Source: CAVRUD01 sp963849635
GTDB taxonomy: Bacteria; Chloroflexota; Chloroflexia; Thermomicrobiales; UBA6265
Length of the DNA stretch: 64,000 bases
NCBI GenBank assembly: GCA_963849635.1
Contig: CAWKIA010000024.1
Coordinates: 124,001-188,000 of the forward strand
Reading direction: 5' to 3'
Part shown: positions 34,983 through 45,157 of the stretch, one piece after another
How positions within the stretch are numbered: the first letter of the stretch is position 1
Layout: every line of letters starts with the position of its first letter
The notes under the pieces: generated by a model
What the model was told of the DNA's origin: nothing
Databases searched by the model: none
The model's input: only the letters and a program-made list of their open reading frames with translations
Made by a program: the position numbers and the translations under genes

Positions 34983-35693
34983 GTGACCGAGGGATCGTTG
35001 GGGGAGTGGCTACGGCGGCGACGCTGGAACGAATTGCGGGCAGCGCAGCAGGACGTGGCGGCTGCGGCGGGGATCTCCCCCGCCCAATTGTGCGAGATCG
35101 AGCATGGCACTGCCGGCACCACTGCGGCGACCTTGGGCCGCCTGGGCGCCGTCCTCGGGCTCGACATCGATGCCCTGCGTGCACATGCCGCGCGGGAGGG
35201 ACGGCTCCACCCGCACCGGGGTCTAGCCGACGCGGTCGGAGACAGCGTCTCCCCGCCGCCGTTACCCCCGCCGCGGCGCCCGCCTCCCGGGCCGGTCCCA
35301 CCCGGACGCGACTGGCTGGAATTGTCGGAGGTGGCGGCGGTGCTCCACTGCTCCAAGGAAGCGGTGCGGCGGCTGGTTACGGTCGGGAAGTTGGCGCCAG
35401 CACGGTTGCAGCCAAAGGGTGAGGGTCGGCAGCGGCACTGGGTGGTGGCGACAGCGGCCGTCGCGGCATATGACCCCGGCAACGCGCGGCGGATCCGGCC
35501 GAATCCGCAGCTGGCTCCGCCGCCGGGGCACCTGTCGATCGGAGAGGCGGTGACGGCGAGTGGGCTGTCGCGGGGGGCGTTCTACCGGCGGCTGGCTGCG
35601 CTTGGGCTGGCAACCGTGCGGGACGGGCACCGGCGCTGGGTGCCCGAAGAGTCCATGTTGGAGCTGCGCTTGGCCGAGGCGGCCGACGAGTAG
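34983..35693 (+). CDS. Protein with XRE-type HTH plus two excisionase/MerR-like HTH domains
   Basis: A 236-residue DNA-binding protein. Residues ~5-67 form an XRE/Cro-type HTH (LRAAQQDVAAAAGISPAQLCEIEHG). A Pro-rich linker (PPPLPPPRRPPPG) follows near 90-105. Residues ~109-160 read WLELSEVAAVLHCSKEAVRRLVTVGKLAPARL, an excisionase-like winged HTH with a wing containing WVVAT. Residues ~183-232 hold a third unit, HLSIGEAVTASGLSRGAFYRRLAALGLATVRDGHRRWVPEE. GGAGGG precedes the GTG at 34983. Targets are unknown; nothing phage-like adjoins it. Confidence 0.75.
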   Translation: MTEGSLGEWLRRRRWNELRAAQQDVAAAAGISPAQLCEIEHGTAGTTAATLGRLGAVLGLDIDALRAHAAREGRLHPHRGLADAVGDSVSPPPLPPPRRPPPGPVPPGRDWLELSEVAAVLHCSKEAVRRLVTVGKLAPARLQPKGEGRQRHWVVATAAVAAYDPGNARRIRPNPQLAPPPGHLSIGEAVTASGLSRGAFYRRLAALGLATVRDGHRRWVPEESMLELRLAEAADE

Positions 35694-35846
35694 CGCCCGG
35701 ATCGCCTATAGGCGTTCTCGGAGGGCCACGTGGATGATTCCTCTAGAGGTACCGGCCGCTGTGGGCGAGCGGATGCGTTGAATTGCGTCCCGATGCCGAA
35801 TCTGCTTCCTGAACACGATGGCCTGCAAACACCTACGATTTGGGCG

Positions 35847-36447
35847 TCACGTGCCCACTAGAGGCGTGGCGATGGCCCGGTCCGACTGACCTGATGCGAT
35901 GAATGCCAGGATCGCCGGGAAGTCCGGGACGTATCCATCTGTCGTGTCGACTGTCAGGAGAGGGACTCCTAGATCCAAGGGATCATGTCGCCCTTCGGCC
36001 AGGGCCTGGTCGAGGTTGGCGAGGGTTTCCGCGGCTGAGTCGTGGTGGCCGGGGTGGCGCTGCCCGCTGTCCGCGCGCTCGATGTATCGCGACCGGGCGA
36101 GTACCGGAGGCACGCGGCAGTGAATCTGGACGGCCCGGCTTCGTGCTAACCGCCTCTGGAGTTCGTCTTCGGACCGGCCCCGGCTGAAATTAGCTCTCCA
36201 GAATCGCACCAACGCCGGCCTCCAGGAGCCTGTCCAGCACCACGAAGAGCACGCCGTATGAGGCGGCCCCAAGTTCGCGAGAGCGTGCCCGGCTTGGAGA
36301 GCCAAGGCTGTCCATCAGGCACTCTTTGAGCGTATCGCGAGCGAGCAGCGGCAGCCGAAGTTCACGGGCGAGCAGATGGGCCAGGGTCGTCTTGCCGGAG
36401 GCCGGTGCGCCTCCGACGATCACGAGTGGCGGTCGTTCGTCTGCCAT
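35847..36447 (-). CDS. P-loop predicted kinase (one apparent frameshift)
   Basis: A ~199-residue small ATP-binding protein of the predicted-kinase (AAA_33/zeta-like) group. Walker A is GGAPASGKTTLA directly after the first strand LVIV; LPLLARDTLKECLMDSLG follows. The first frame ends at AILES-stop near 36194; one extra T there (AGC-T-AATTTC) separates it from the second frame, NFSRGRSEDELQRRL, which goes on to VQIHCRVPPVLARSRYIERADSGQRHPGH and ends at 35847. It could phosphorylate a small molecule or antibiotic; substrate unknown. It abuts the stop of the enolase-superfamily gene. Confidence 0.75.
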
Positions 36448-36463
36448 GGTCAGCCGCTTCACG

Positions 36464-37595
36464 TCAGGCGATGCGCTCCCAGGAGGTGTCGAGCTCGAAG
36501 CCGAGACCGGGGCGATCGGGTAGGTGGACGTTGCCCTCCGCGTCGGGGATCAGCGGTTCGGCGAGCAGGCCCTGGAAGATCTCGACCGGCAGGTAGGGCG
36601 GCTCCTGCAGCAGCTCCACGCACGGCGAGTTGGCGCAGCTCGCGCTCAGGTGGAGGTGCGCGGCGACGCCGATGCCGCTGCCGCCGTGGTGCGGGGCGAA
36701 CTGCTTTGCCGCGCAGCTCGGCGTAGGCGGCGACCTTCCGCAGCCCGCTCAGCCCGGCCCCGACCGCCGCGTCTGGCTGGATGCACGTCGTAGCACTCCT
36801 GGTCGATCAGCCAGCGGAACTCGTGCAGCCCGACGTTGTTCTCGCCGCCGGCGATCGGGACGTCGCTCGCCGCGGCGAGGCGGCGGAGGTCGTCGAAGGC
36901 GTAGCGCCGCAGCGGCTCCTCCATCCAGACGATGTCGAGCGGCGCCAGCTCCCGGCAGGTGGCCAGCGCCCGGTCGTAGCTCCAGACGAGGTCGTTCTCG
37001 CTCCCGGGCGTGCCCGGCTCCTGCGCCTGGTTGGCGTCGACCATGATCTCCATCCGGTCGCCGACCGCCGCCCGGACCGCCTCGACCTGGGCGATGTCCT
37101 CCTTGATCGTCGGGGCGTGCAGGCGGAGCTTGATCGCCCGGTAGCCCAGGTCGAGGAGGCGAGCGCGTCCTCCGCCCGCTGCTCCGGCGAGCGCTGCTCG
37201 ACGAGGCTGGCGTAGGCCCGGACCCGGTCCTTGTCGACGCCCCACAGGCGGTAGAGCGGCAGGCCGGCGGCCTTGCCGATGAGATCCCAGAGGGCCATCT
37301 CGATGGCGCAGGCGACCGGCAGCGCGGCGAGCCCGCCGCCCCAGTTGACCGCGGTGCGGAAGATGTGCTCGACCGCGGAAGGGATCCTGCCCGATCAGCC
37401 GCGGCGCGATCCGGTCGCGCACCAGCGCCGGCGCGCCCTGCCCCGCGCCGTAACCCGGTGATCCCTTCGTCGGTCTCGACCCGGTAGACCGTGGTCGACT
37501 TTCTCGCGCCAGACGGTGCCCGGCGCCCAGGCCGGCCGCACCTCCCCCGCGAACGGGATGCGCCGGACCTCGGCTTCGACCGCGGTGATTTTCAC
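36464..37595 (-). pseudogene. Mandelate racemase/muconate lactonizing enzyme family protein (multiply frameshifted)
   Basis: Fragments in all three frames assemble into an enolase-superfamily sugar-acid dehydratase or racemase of ~375 residues. N-terminal piece from GTG 37595: KITAVEAEVRRIPFAGEVRPAW; then STTVYRVETDEGITG; YGAGQGAPALVRDRIAP; AVNWGGGLAALPVACAIEMALWDLIGKAAGLPLYRLWG; LGYRAIKLRLH, DRMEIMVDANQA (metal Asp), DIVWMEEPL (metal Glu), PIAGGEN (metal Glu); the C-terminus is ELDTSWERIA before the stop at 36464. At least six indels are needed, more than in any other gene here; two are extra bases in GGG and CCC runs. Either sequence quality is poor in this very GC-rich stretch or the gene is decaying. 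Confidence 0.75.
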
Positions 37596-37760
37596 TGCTG
37601 ACTCCAAGGGGTGTCGGGTGGTCGCGACGGACATGGGCTCACGCTTAAACAGTTCGTCCCACGGCGGGGGGCCGATCATAGACCATAATGACGGCGACGG
37701 CATAGATGCCCCAACGTCCGTTCTGATCGGATTTTCCGGCGCATGGGAACGGAGACGCGC

Positions 37761-40730
37761 ATGCCCATCACGTTGCTGCGGATGTGCCCGGTGCTCGTCG
37801 AACGCGACGCTGAACTGGCGCTGCTGGGTGCTCTGCTAGAGGAGGCTGCCGCCGGCGACGGGCGGATGGCGGTGCTCACCGGGGAAGCGGGGGCCGGTAA
37901 GAGCCGGTTGGCGCACGAGGTGGAGCGCCTGGCAGCGGCGCGCGGGTTCCAGCGTCTGGAAGGGGGCTGCCGGGAGCGAGATCGGGACTACCCGTTTGCC
38001 CCGATCGTCGATGCCCTGCGGCAACGCCTGGCGACATCCCCGGAAGATGTCGAGCACCTTGTTGGACCGCAACGCGCGGCGCTGGCGGAGCTGCTCCCTG
38101 AGCTGCGCACCGATGGCGATGCGGGCAGGCCCGACCTGCCGCCGGAGCATGGCAAACGGCGGCTATTCGAGGCGATTGCGGCCCTGCTGGCGTTTCAGGC
38201 GGCGCGGCAGCCGCTGCTGCTCGTGCTCGAGGATCTGCATTGGGCCGACGCGACAAGCCTCGAACTGCTTGAAGTGCTGCCGCGCCGCCTCGGTCACGCC
38301 CGGCTGCTGATTCTGGGCACGGCCCGTCCCGGCGAGCCGAACCAGGATTTGCGCCGGTGTCTGGAGGCGCTGCGGCGGGCGCGAGACGTTGTCGAGATTT
38401 CCGTCAATCCCCTGGCCGAAGCGGGCGTCTACCGCATGCTCGAAGCGCTGCTCGACCCGGTTCCGTCGCCCGCGCTTGTCTCCTCGGTCTTTGCGATGAC
38501 CGCCGGGAATCCCTTCTTCGTCGAGGAATTGCTGGCGGCCACGCCCGAAGCGGTCAGAAAACCCTGGCTCCTGCAGGAGACGGTGGTGCCGGACAGTGTG
38601 CAGGACACGATTCTGCGCCGGACGGCGGGGTTGCCTCCATCCACGCGGCGGGTCCTCGATCTGGCGGCGGTCATTGGCCAGCGGCCGAGCTTCGAGTCGC
38701 TGGCGGCGGCGTCTGGTCTGGGCAGCGACGACCTGCTCGCCGCGGTTCGCGTCCTGGTCGATGAGCGGTTTCTGACAGAAGAGGGGATGCCGGGACGCGC
38801 CGGGCTGGTTTTCCGCCATGCGCTCACCCGCGAGGCGCTGCTTGGGCACCTCTTGAGGCCGGAGCGCCAGACACTCCATCGGGTTGCCGGCGAGGCGCTG
38901 GAGGGGAGTGGGGCGGACGGCAACTGGACCGCGGAGATCCTGGGCGAACTTGGTTACCACTTCCACGCCGCCGGAATGTGGGAGAAGGCCTTGGCCTACG
39001 CGGCGCAGGCGGGGGAGGCGGCCCGGCGTGTCCAGGCAACCGTCGAGGCGCTGAATCACGACCGCCGGGCGCTGGATGCTGCCGTGGCGCTCGATGACCA
39101 GCGGGCGGCGGAGCTTCATCGCCGCTGTGGTCAGAGCATCGCCTTGCTCGGTGATTTCGACGCCGCCCGGGAGCATCTTGTTGCCGCGCGAGCGCTGGCA
39201 TCGCGGTTTGCCCTGGGCGATGTCGAGCAGGCGGTCCTTTACGACCTGAGCGGCCTGTATGCCAGCCGCGACTACGCCGCGGCACGGTCCTTCGCCGAGG
39301 AGGCGCTCAGCCTGGCGCGCGTCGATGGCAACCGGCAGCGCGAAGCCCTCGCTCTGAACCGGCTGGGGAATGTGCTGACTAACCTGCGCCGGTTCGACGA
39401 CGGCCGGGCGCTGCACGAGGATGCACTGCGGGTGTTTCAGGTCCTGAACGAGCCCTGGGGGATCGCCGATAGCTGGGACCTGATCGGGATGGCTCGCTAC
39501 CTGGCCGGGGAGGCGCCTGAAGCGCGGCAGGCCTTTGGAAAGGCGGCAGCTCTATTCGCAGAGCTGGGTGACATCGAGCGGCGGGCGTCTGCCCTGACGA
39601 GTCAGGGTCTCTACCTGGCGGCGCTAGACGGAGCCTGCGCGACTGACGCTCCGCCCGCCGTTTATAGGGAGGATGCCGCCCTCGGTCTTAGCCTCTGTCG
39701 TCAGATCGCCTGGCGGGCGGGAGAGGCCTACGCGCTGGTGGCGATGGCGAGCGCCGACATCGGCGAAGGCCGGTTCGACGAGGCCTTGCGGCATGGAGGA
39801 GCGGCTCTGGCGATTGCCGAAGAGATCGGTCACGTTCAGTGGCAGGTGATCTCCTTGCTCGCGCTCGGCATCCTGGACGTCGCGATGCTGGATACGGCCG
39901 GAGCGCTCGTCCGGTTTGAGCGGGCGCGCGGGATCGCCGCGTCCGCCGGCGCTGAGCAGTGGGTGGAACGGCTCGACGCCTGGATCGCGTGCTGTCGTGT
40001 GCGGATGGGCGATTTGGCGGCGCCGCTGCCCGTTGCGTACGGCGAAGCGAGCTTGTCGTCCCCGACGTCGATCGGCCAGCGTCGCGCGCTCGTCGCGCTG
40101 GCCGAGCGGGAGATTGCGGCCGGTCGTCCAGAGCGGGCGCTGGAGGCGATCGACCGATTGCTGCTTGGGGCGGCTGGTCCCCGTCCAGCGGAGGTGGTCT
40201 TGCTGCGTGGGATCGCCCTGGCGGCGCTCGGCAGCCATGCCGAGGCGGATGCGGCATTGCTCGATGCGCGCCGTCTGGCCACCGAGTTCGGCCCACGCAC
40301 GGTGGCCTGGAATGTGGCCGCCCAGCGGGCGGCCCTCTGGCGGACCCGCGACCCGAGGATCGCCGACGAGGAGGTCGCGACCGGGAGGTGGGAGGTCATG
40401 GCTCTGGCCGAAACAATCGCCGATGGCGCGCGCCGAGCGACATTCCTGCAAGCACCCGAGGTGCGCTCGTTGGTTGCGCCTGCTGGGCGGCGGCGCACAG
40501 CGGACGCGGCGGGACCGGGTGGGTTGACGCCGCGGGAGCGAGAGGTCGCGGTGCGGGTTGCCCAGGGGTTGAGCAACAAGGAGATCGCCCGCGACCTGGG
40601 AGTTGCCGCGAAGACGGTCGAGATGCACGTCGGCAGCTGCCTGGGCAAGCTCGGGTTTGCCTCCCGGGCCCAGATCGCGGCCTGGGCGGTGGCGGAGGGG
40701 TGGGTCGGGCCGCCAGAACCCCTGGGATAA
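37761..40730 (+). CDS. LuxR-family regulator with AAA ATPase and TPR-like repeats
   Basis: A 989-residue MalT/LAL-type regulator. The ATPase domain begins LVERDAELALLGALLEEAA with Walker A GEAGAGKSRLAHE and Walker B LLLVLEDLHWADATSLELL. Residues ~380-850 are alpha-helical TPR-like repeats (YAAQAGEAARRVQAT, ALNRLGNVLTNLRRFDDGRALHEDALRVF, YLAGEAPEARQAFGKAA). The C-terminus is a LuxR HTH, GLTPREREVAVRVAQGLSNKEIARDLGVAAKTVEMHV. ATG 37761 has GGAG six bases ahead; an ATG 18 bases upstream is less likely. The inducer is unknown. The only close downstream gene is the methyltransferase. Confidence 0.93.
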   Translation: MPITLLRMCPVLVERDAELALLGALLEEAAAGDGRMAVLTGEAGAGKSRLAHEVERLAAARGFQRLEGGCRERDRDYPFAPIVDALRQRLATSPEDVEHLVGPQRAALAELLPELRTDGDAGRPDLPPEHGKRRLFEAIAALLAFQAARQPLLLVLEDLHWADATSLELLEVLPRRLGHARLLILGTARPGEPNQDLRRCLEALRRARDVVEISVNPLAEAGVYRMLEALLDPVPSPALVSSVFAMTAGNPFFVEELLAATPEAVRKPWLLQETVVPDSVQDTILRRTAGLPPSTRRVLDLAAVIGQRPSFESLAAASGLGSDDLLAAVRVLVDERFLTEEGMPGRAGLVFRHALTREALLGHLLRPERQTLHRVAGEALEGSGADGNWTAEILGELGYHFHAAGMWEKALAYAAQAGEAARRVQATVEALNHDRRALDAAVALDDQRAAELHRRCGQSIALLGDFDAAREHLVAARALASRFALGDVEQAVLYDLSGLYASRDYAAARSFAEEALSLARVDGNRQREALALNRLGNVLTNLRRFDDGRALHEDALRVFQVLNEPWGIADSWDLIGMARYLAGEAPEARQAFGKAAALFAELGDIERRASALTSQGLYLAALDGACATDAPPAVYREDAALGLSLCRQIAWRAGEAYALVAMASADIGEGRFDEALRHGGAALAIAEEIGHVQWQVISLLALGILDVAMLDTAGALVRFERARGIAASAGAEQWVERLDAWIACCRVRMGDLAAPLPVAYGEASLSSPTSIGQRRALVALAEREIAAGRPERALEAIDRLLLGAAGPRPAEVVLLRGIALAALGSHAEADAALLDARRLATEFGPRTVAWNVAAQRAALWRTRDPRIADEEVATGRWEVMALAETIADGARRATFLQAPEVRSLVAPAGRRRTADAAGPGGLTPREREVAVRVAQGLSNKEIARDLGVAAKTVEMHVGSCLGKLGFASRAQIAAWAVAEGWVGPPEPLG

Positions 40731-40832
40731 TCCGGGTGCGATACAGGGATCGTCCCGGGATGGACCCAGGGGTTTCCCGGATGTGCATGGGGGTGGCCGC
40801 GCGTAGGCTGGTCGTGAAAGGAGTTCACGACC

Positions 40833-41708
40833 ATGGCAACGCAGACAGCACCTCAGGTTCCAGTATTCGATCCAGTCCGATATAAGGAGACGACGCGCGA
40901 GCAATGGCAGGGGGCGGCCGAGGCCTGGCACCGGTGGAACCCGGCGATCCAGGACTGGCTCGGCCCTTCAACCGAGCTGATGCTCGACCAGGCACGGGTG
41001 GGGCCGGGCGGGCATGTTCTCGATGTCGCGGCCGGGGCGGGAGAGCCGGCGATCACGGCCGCCAAGCGGGTCGGCCCGACCGGGTCCGTCCTGGCGACGG
41101 ATATCTCGTCCAACATCCTCGACTACGCCGCGTACCGCCGCGAAGGCCGAGGGCGTCTCGAACCTCGAGACCCGGGTGATGGATGGCGAGCACCTGGATT
41201 TGCCGGATGAATCGTTCGATGTTGTGATCTCGCGGGTCGGCCTGATCTACTTCCCGGACCAGCAGCGCGCCCTCTCCGAGATCCGGCGGGTCCTCAAGCC
41301 GGGCGGGCGGATCGCGGCCATCGTCTACTCGACGCCCGACAAGAACGGCTTCTTCTCGATCCCGATCGGCATCATCCGCCGGCGGGCGCAATTGCCTCCT
41401 CCCGCGCCCGGGCAGCCGGGACCGTTCAGCCTGGGCGCCGCCGGGGTGCTGGAGGATGCCTACCGGCGGGCCGGGTTCCGCGACATCGTGACGCAGGCAT
41501 CGATTCGCCGGTGCGGATGGCCTCCGCGGCCGAGTGTGTGCGGTTCGAGCGGGAGTCGTTCGGTGCACTGCACCAGATGCTGTCTGGGCTCAGCGAGGCG
41601 GAGCGGGAGGAGACCTGGGCAGAGATCGAGCGTGAACTTGGCCAGTTCGACAGTCCGTCCGGATTTGCCGGCCCTTGCGAGATGATCGTCGGGGTTGGGG
41701 TCAAGTAG
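40833..41708 (+). CDS. SAM-dependent methyltransferase (two apparent frameshifts)
   Basis: A class I methyltransferase of ~290 residues. Frame one: YKETTREQWQGAAEAWHRWNP, then motif I VLDVAAGAGEPAITAA and LATDISSNIL. Near 41130 the frame changes to TAAKAEGVSNLETRVMDGEHLDLPDESFDVVISRVGLIYF and LSEIRRVLKPGGRIA (motif post-I to III). Near 41505 it changes again to MASAAECVRFERESFGALHQML, ending at 41708. AAAGGAG precedes ATG 40833. Relatives are UbiE-like enzymes of unknown substrate often found beside large LuxR regulators, as here. Confidence 0.8.
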
Positions 41709-41754
41709 ATCTGGCGGGGCGTCGGCGGTATGTCGCCGGGTCGTTTCACGTAGG

Positions 41755-41772
41755 GGCGAGGCATGCCTCGCC
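41755..41772. repeat. 18-base palindrome of the GTAGGGGCG family
   Basis: GGCGAGGCATGCCTCGCC is a perfect palindrome preceded by GTAGG, giving the same GTAGGGGCG outer arm as the repeat at 58935. It lies between convergent genes, next to a stronger hairpin. Confidence 0.65.
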
Positions 41773-41790
41773 AGGCAAACGAAAAACGAA

Positions 41791-41823
41791 GCGGGGGTCG
41801 GGGATGCATCCCCGACCCCCCGC
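41791..41823. terminator. Strong bidirectional hairpin between convergent genes
   Basis: GCGGGGGTCGGGGATG pairs with its near-exact complement up to 41823, preceded by an A-rich stretch (CGAAAAACGAA) and followed by TTTAGTT. It separates the methyltransferase gene from the convergent gene remnant at 41843. Confidence 0.6.
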
Positions 41824-41842
41824 TTTAGTTGGGCGCCTGGCG

Positions 41843-42049
41843 TTAGGCCGGCGTTGCGATGCCGTCGAAGCGGAGCACCTGCCCGAGCGGAGCGTCCGGG
41901 CCGGAGATGATCGAGTTGACGGTAACGAAGAGGTTACCCACGGCATCGAAGGCGATGCCGTGGGGGAAGAAGAGGCCCTCGACGACCGGTTCAACCGAGC
42001 CGTCGGCGTTGATGCGCAGGACGGCGCCCGGGGCGGGCTGCTCGCATTC
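41843..42049 (-). pseudogene. C-terminal remnant of a ScyD/ScyE-type secreted beta-propeller protein
   Basis: The last ~68 codons read CEQPAPGAVLRINADGSVEP, then VVEGLFFPHGIAFDAVGNLFVTVNSI and GQVLRFDGIATPA-stop, a typical C-terminal blade of NHL-like ScyD/ScyE proteins (normally 350-400 residues, exported). Upstream of 42049 the frame continues without similarity and no signal peptide or earlier blades are found. It is therefore a 3' fragment left by deletion or rearrangement. Confidence 0.65.
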
Positions 42050-42589
42050 AGCGCGCCGAACCGGCGGCGGCGTAGGGCTCACCGACAGGCGGAGACTCGC
42101 TACCGCCGCTAAGGAGGCTACCGGTCTGGTGCGAAGTCGGCTCCACCATGCCCGGCAGCGACGCCATCCCAACGCTTGCCCGTCGGACCCCTTCCACAGC
42201 ATGTCTCTAGCTCCTGGCGGTTCCCAACGAATCCGCGTAGAAGAGAATGATAGTCCAGAAGAACAGCCCTTTGATTAGTACCTGGTACCGCATAGTAGCC
42301 CGAGTAACCTGAACGAGTCCGTCTCACGGGATCGCCGTCAGTTGTGGCCGGTTCCCATCCAGCATCTGGGCAGCAGGAAGGCCGAGACTGCGGCAGGCGA
42401 AGGACCACCGCGCTGGTACACCAAGGCGCGAGATAATCCGCACGCCGATGTGGCCGCTCCGCGGCTACTTGGCACAGGTGACGAGCGATGGATCTGCCGC
42501 CACTCAAGTTGCGGCCCAGACTGAAAGAGGCACGATCGGCACGAGTGCGCGGGGCGCGGTATCCGGCGCCCCAGGTTTGGGAGGATGGG
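42050..42589. other. Non-coding stretch between the gene remnant and the SDR gene
   Basis: About 540 bases without a gene I can support. Open frames here have no family features. It may include residual sequence from the deleted ScyD/ScyE-type gene and the promoter of the SDR gene, but no clear -35/-10 pair was found. Confidence 0.4.
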
Positions 42590-43357
42590 ATGTTCACAGA
42601 AGGTCTTCTCGCTGGCCGGGTGGCGGTGATCACTGGGGCCGGGACCGGCATCGGCACAGGGATCGCGGAGGCGCTGGCCGAGGCCGGCGCCTCGGTCGTC
42701 GCCGCCTACCACGGCAACGCCGTCGGTGCGGAGGCACTGGCCGCGCGCCTCGGCGCGCCGGATCGGGTGCTGGTCCATCACTGCGACGTGCGTGACTACG
42801 CCGGGGTACAGGCGCTCTTCGACGCGGCGCTGGCCGCGTTCGGCCGGGTCGACATCCTGGTCAACAATGCGGGCATCACCGAGCCGCGCCCGCTCCTGGA
42901 GATGGCGGAGGAGGAGTGGGACCGGACGCACGACGTCAACCTGCGCGGCGCCTTCTTCTGTACGCAACGGGCGGCGCGGGAGATGGTCCGCCAGGGTGGA
43001 GGCGGGCGGATCGTCAACCTCAGCTCGGTGCACGGATTTAGTGCCGCCCCTGAGCACGCCCACTACGAGGCCAGCAAGGGGGGAATCAACATGTTCACCA
43101 AGGCCTGCGCCATCGAGCTGGCCCCGCACAACATTCAGGTCAACGCGATCGCGCCCGGCGTGATCGAGGTCGAGCGCTACCACGGCCCCGGCTACGATCG
43201 GGAGGCATTGGGGCGCCGGGTTCCGGCCGGGCGGGTTGGTATCCCGGCGGACATCGGTCCGCTGGCGGTCTTCCTCTGCTCTCCGGGAGCAGCCTACCTC
43301 ACCGGCCAGATCATCTGGGTCGACGGGGGCCTCACCAGCCGGCTGGGCCTCGGGTAG
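42590..43357 (+). CDS. SDR family oxidoreductase
   Basis: A 255-residue classical short-chain dehydrogenase/reductase of the glucose-dehydrogenase/3-ketoacyl-ACP reductase type. The Rossmann loop is TGAGTGIGTGIAEAL, the NNAGI motif is present, the helix-4 Asn lies in HDVNLRGAFF, and the catalytic Ser and Tyr-x3-Lys are LSSVHG and HYEASKGG. The C-terminal GQIIWVDGGLTSRLG is standard. GGGAGG lies upstream of ATG 42590. Isolated gene; substrate unknown. Unlike the SDR at 3805 its active site is complete. Confidence 0.92.
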   Translation: MFTEGLLAGRVAVITGAGTGIGTGIAEALAEAGASVVAAYHGNAVGAEALAARLGAPDRVLVHHCDVRDYAGVQALFDAALAAFGRVDILVNNAGITEPRPLLEMAEEEWDRTHDVNLRGAFFCTQRAAREMVRQGGGGRIVNLSSVHGFSAAPEHAHYEASKGGINMFTKACAIELAPHNIQVNAIAPGVIEVERYHGPGYDREALGRRVPAGRVGIPADIGPLAVFLCSPGAAYLTGQIIWVDGGLTSRLGLG

Positions 43358-43398
43358 AGTCCTGCACGTGCCCTACTCGCCAGTCTTGGCAGAACATG

Positions 43399-45157
43399 TC
43401 ATTCGTAGCGGACGGCATCCGCGGCTGGAACTTGGGCGGCCAGGCGTGCGGGAACGCTCGATGCGACGGCCGTCGCGAATGGGATCGCGATCGGGACCGC
43501 AATCAGCCACCACCACGGCGCGTAGACGACATCCGTGCCGGAGTCGCCGCTCGCGAGCCAGTAGATCGCCAGGTATAGCCCGACGCCCACGGGTATCGAG
43601 ATGAGCGAAGCAATGAGGGCGACTGCCGAATGCACGCTGACGAGACTCGACGTCACTTGATTCGGTGTCAGCCCGATCGTCCTCAGCACGCCAAAATCCC
43701 TGATGCGTTCGCGGACCGAAAGTAGGGCGACCGCCACCAGTGCGGTCAATGCAATCACCGCCAACACGGCATCGAGCGTGAAAATGAGCGCGGGGAGTTC
43801 GGCGGGTACGTCGCTCACCTCTCCGCTCGGCCGGGCATCGAGCGCGGCCTGGATGGAGAGCGTCACGACCATCGCCGTACCGGTCACCGCGATCACAAAC
43901 AGCAGCCAGATGGCGCGTTTCCTCCGGGCGAGCAGATCTCTCAGGCCGAGCATCAGCGGGATCGGCAGCGTCGACGCCGCAATCGCGCGGCCGAATCCGT
44001 GACCCAGGTGCGGGAACCAGGGTGCCCGAGCGGATCGCCTGCAAGACGGTTGACCGCGTACTTTTCCTGGCCGAGACGAAGGCGCTGACGATGATGACCG
44101 GCAGGATCACAGCGCCCGCGACGAGGATGTGCCACGGGTTCGCCGCGACCTTTGGCGAACCGAGGAGCGTCTCGGCGGCGGGCGCCGCCAGGCGCGGCGC
44201 GAGCAGCGCGCCGGGCACGAAGCCGATCACGATCCCGACGAGGCCGAGCATTGCGGCTTCGATGGCGAACACCGTGCTGACCTGCCGCGGTGTCAGGCCG
44301 ATGGCTTTCAGCAGACCGATCTCGCGATACTGACCGCTCACGCGCGCGCCAATCAGGATCGCGACGACGGCGACGCTCACAATGAGGAGCAGGAGCGCAT
44401 ACATCGTTAGGATGATCTTGATGGGATCGGCCTCGCGCATCGCTTCCTCCTGCTGGTCCTGCCAGGAAGCGAACGAGACCGTCATGGGCGGGAAGTGTTG
44501 GTACGCGGACGCGGCGAATGCCGGCGCAGTCGACGGGTCCGACAGGCGGACGGACTCAACCCAGCGCCAGCTCCCTTGATCGGGCACGACTTGTTCGAGG
44601 GTCGCCCTCGTGATCCATGCCAGGCCCGGATTGCTGCGGGGATATCGCGGCTGGCTGGGCACGACTGCCGTGCCCACCGTTTCGAGTTGGACCGTCCCCG
44701 ATGCGGTCACGAAGGTAAGTGGCGTTCCGACCGGGATGTTGAGCGCCTTGGCGAGACTCTGTTCGAGGACGATCGTTCCCGCGCTGACCCCGGAGCCATC
44801 GATCTGGACCGGTACATTGATGTTCGGCGGGCCATCCAGCCCGGCGAGCAAAACCCGAACCTCTCGACCGTCGACGATCATGGTCCCAGTCGCAAGCGGA
44901 ACCGAGCGATCGCTCTCGGCAACACCGGGGAGCGTGGCGACAGTCCGTGCTTCGGCCTCCGACGAGACGTTCGCGAGCACATGCGCTCCGTGGGCGGCGT
45001 CAAAGGTTCGCAGCCATGGGTCTTGTGCAGTCGCGCCGACCTCAAGGGTGAGAACGATCGTGGCGGCCGCGGCGCCGGTGAGCATGATGGTCAGCACACT
45101 CGCCAGCAGGCGCGAGCGGATCCCGGAGAACGAGAGCTTAACCAGGATGGCGATCAT
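43399..45157 (-). CDS. ABC transporter permease, FtsX/MacB type (one apparent frameshift)
   Basis: A ~585-residue permease with two FtsX-like units. The first frame starts MIAILVKLSFSGIRSRLLASVLTIMLTG, has a periplasmic MacB-like domain (TMIVDGREVRVLLAGLDGPPNIN, LEQSLAKALNIPVG) and the triplet of helices around GARVSGQYREIGLLKAIGLTPRQV. Near 44020 the frame changes to the second unit, MLGLRDLLARRKRAIWLLFVIAVTG, then RERIRDFGVLRTIGLTPNQV, ending at 43399. ATG 45157 overlaps the stop of the ATPase gene. It likely exports a peptide or drug, or acts mechanically on envelope components. Confidence 0.87.
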
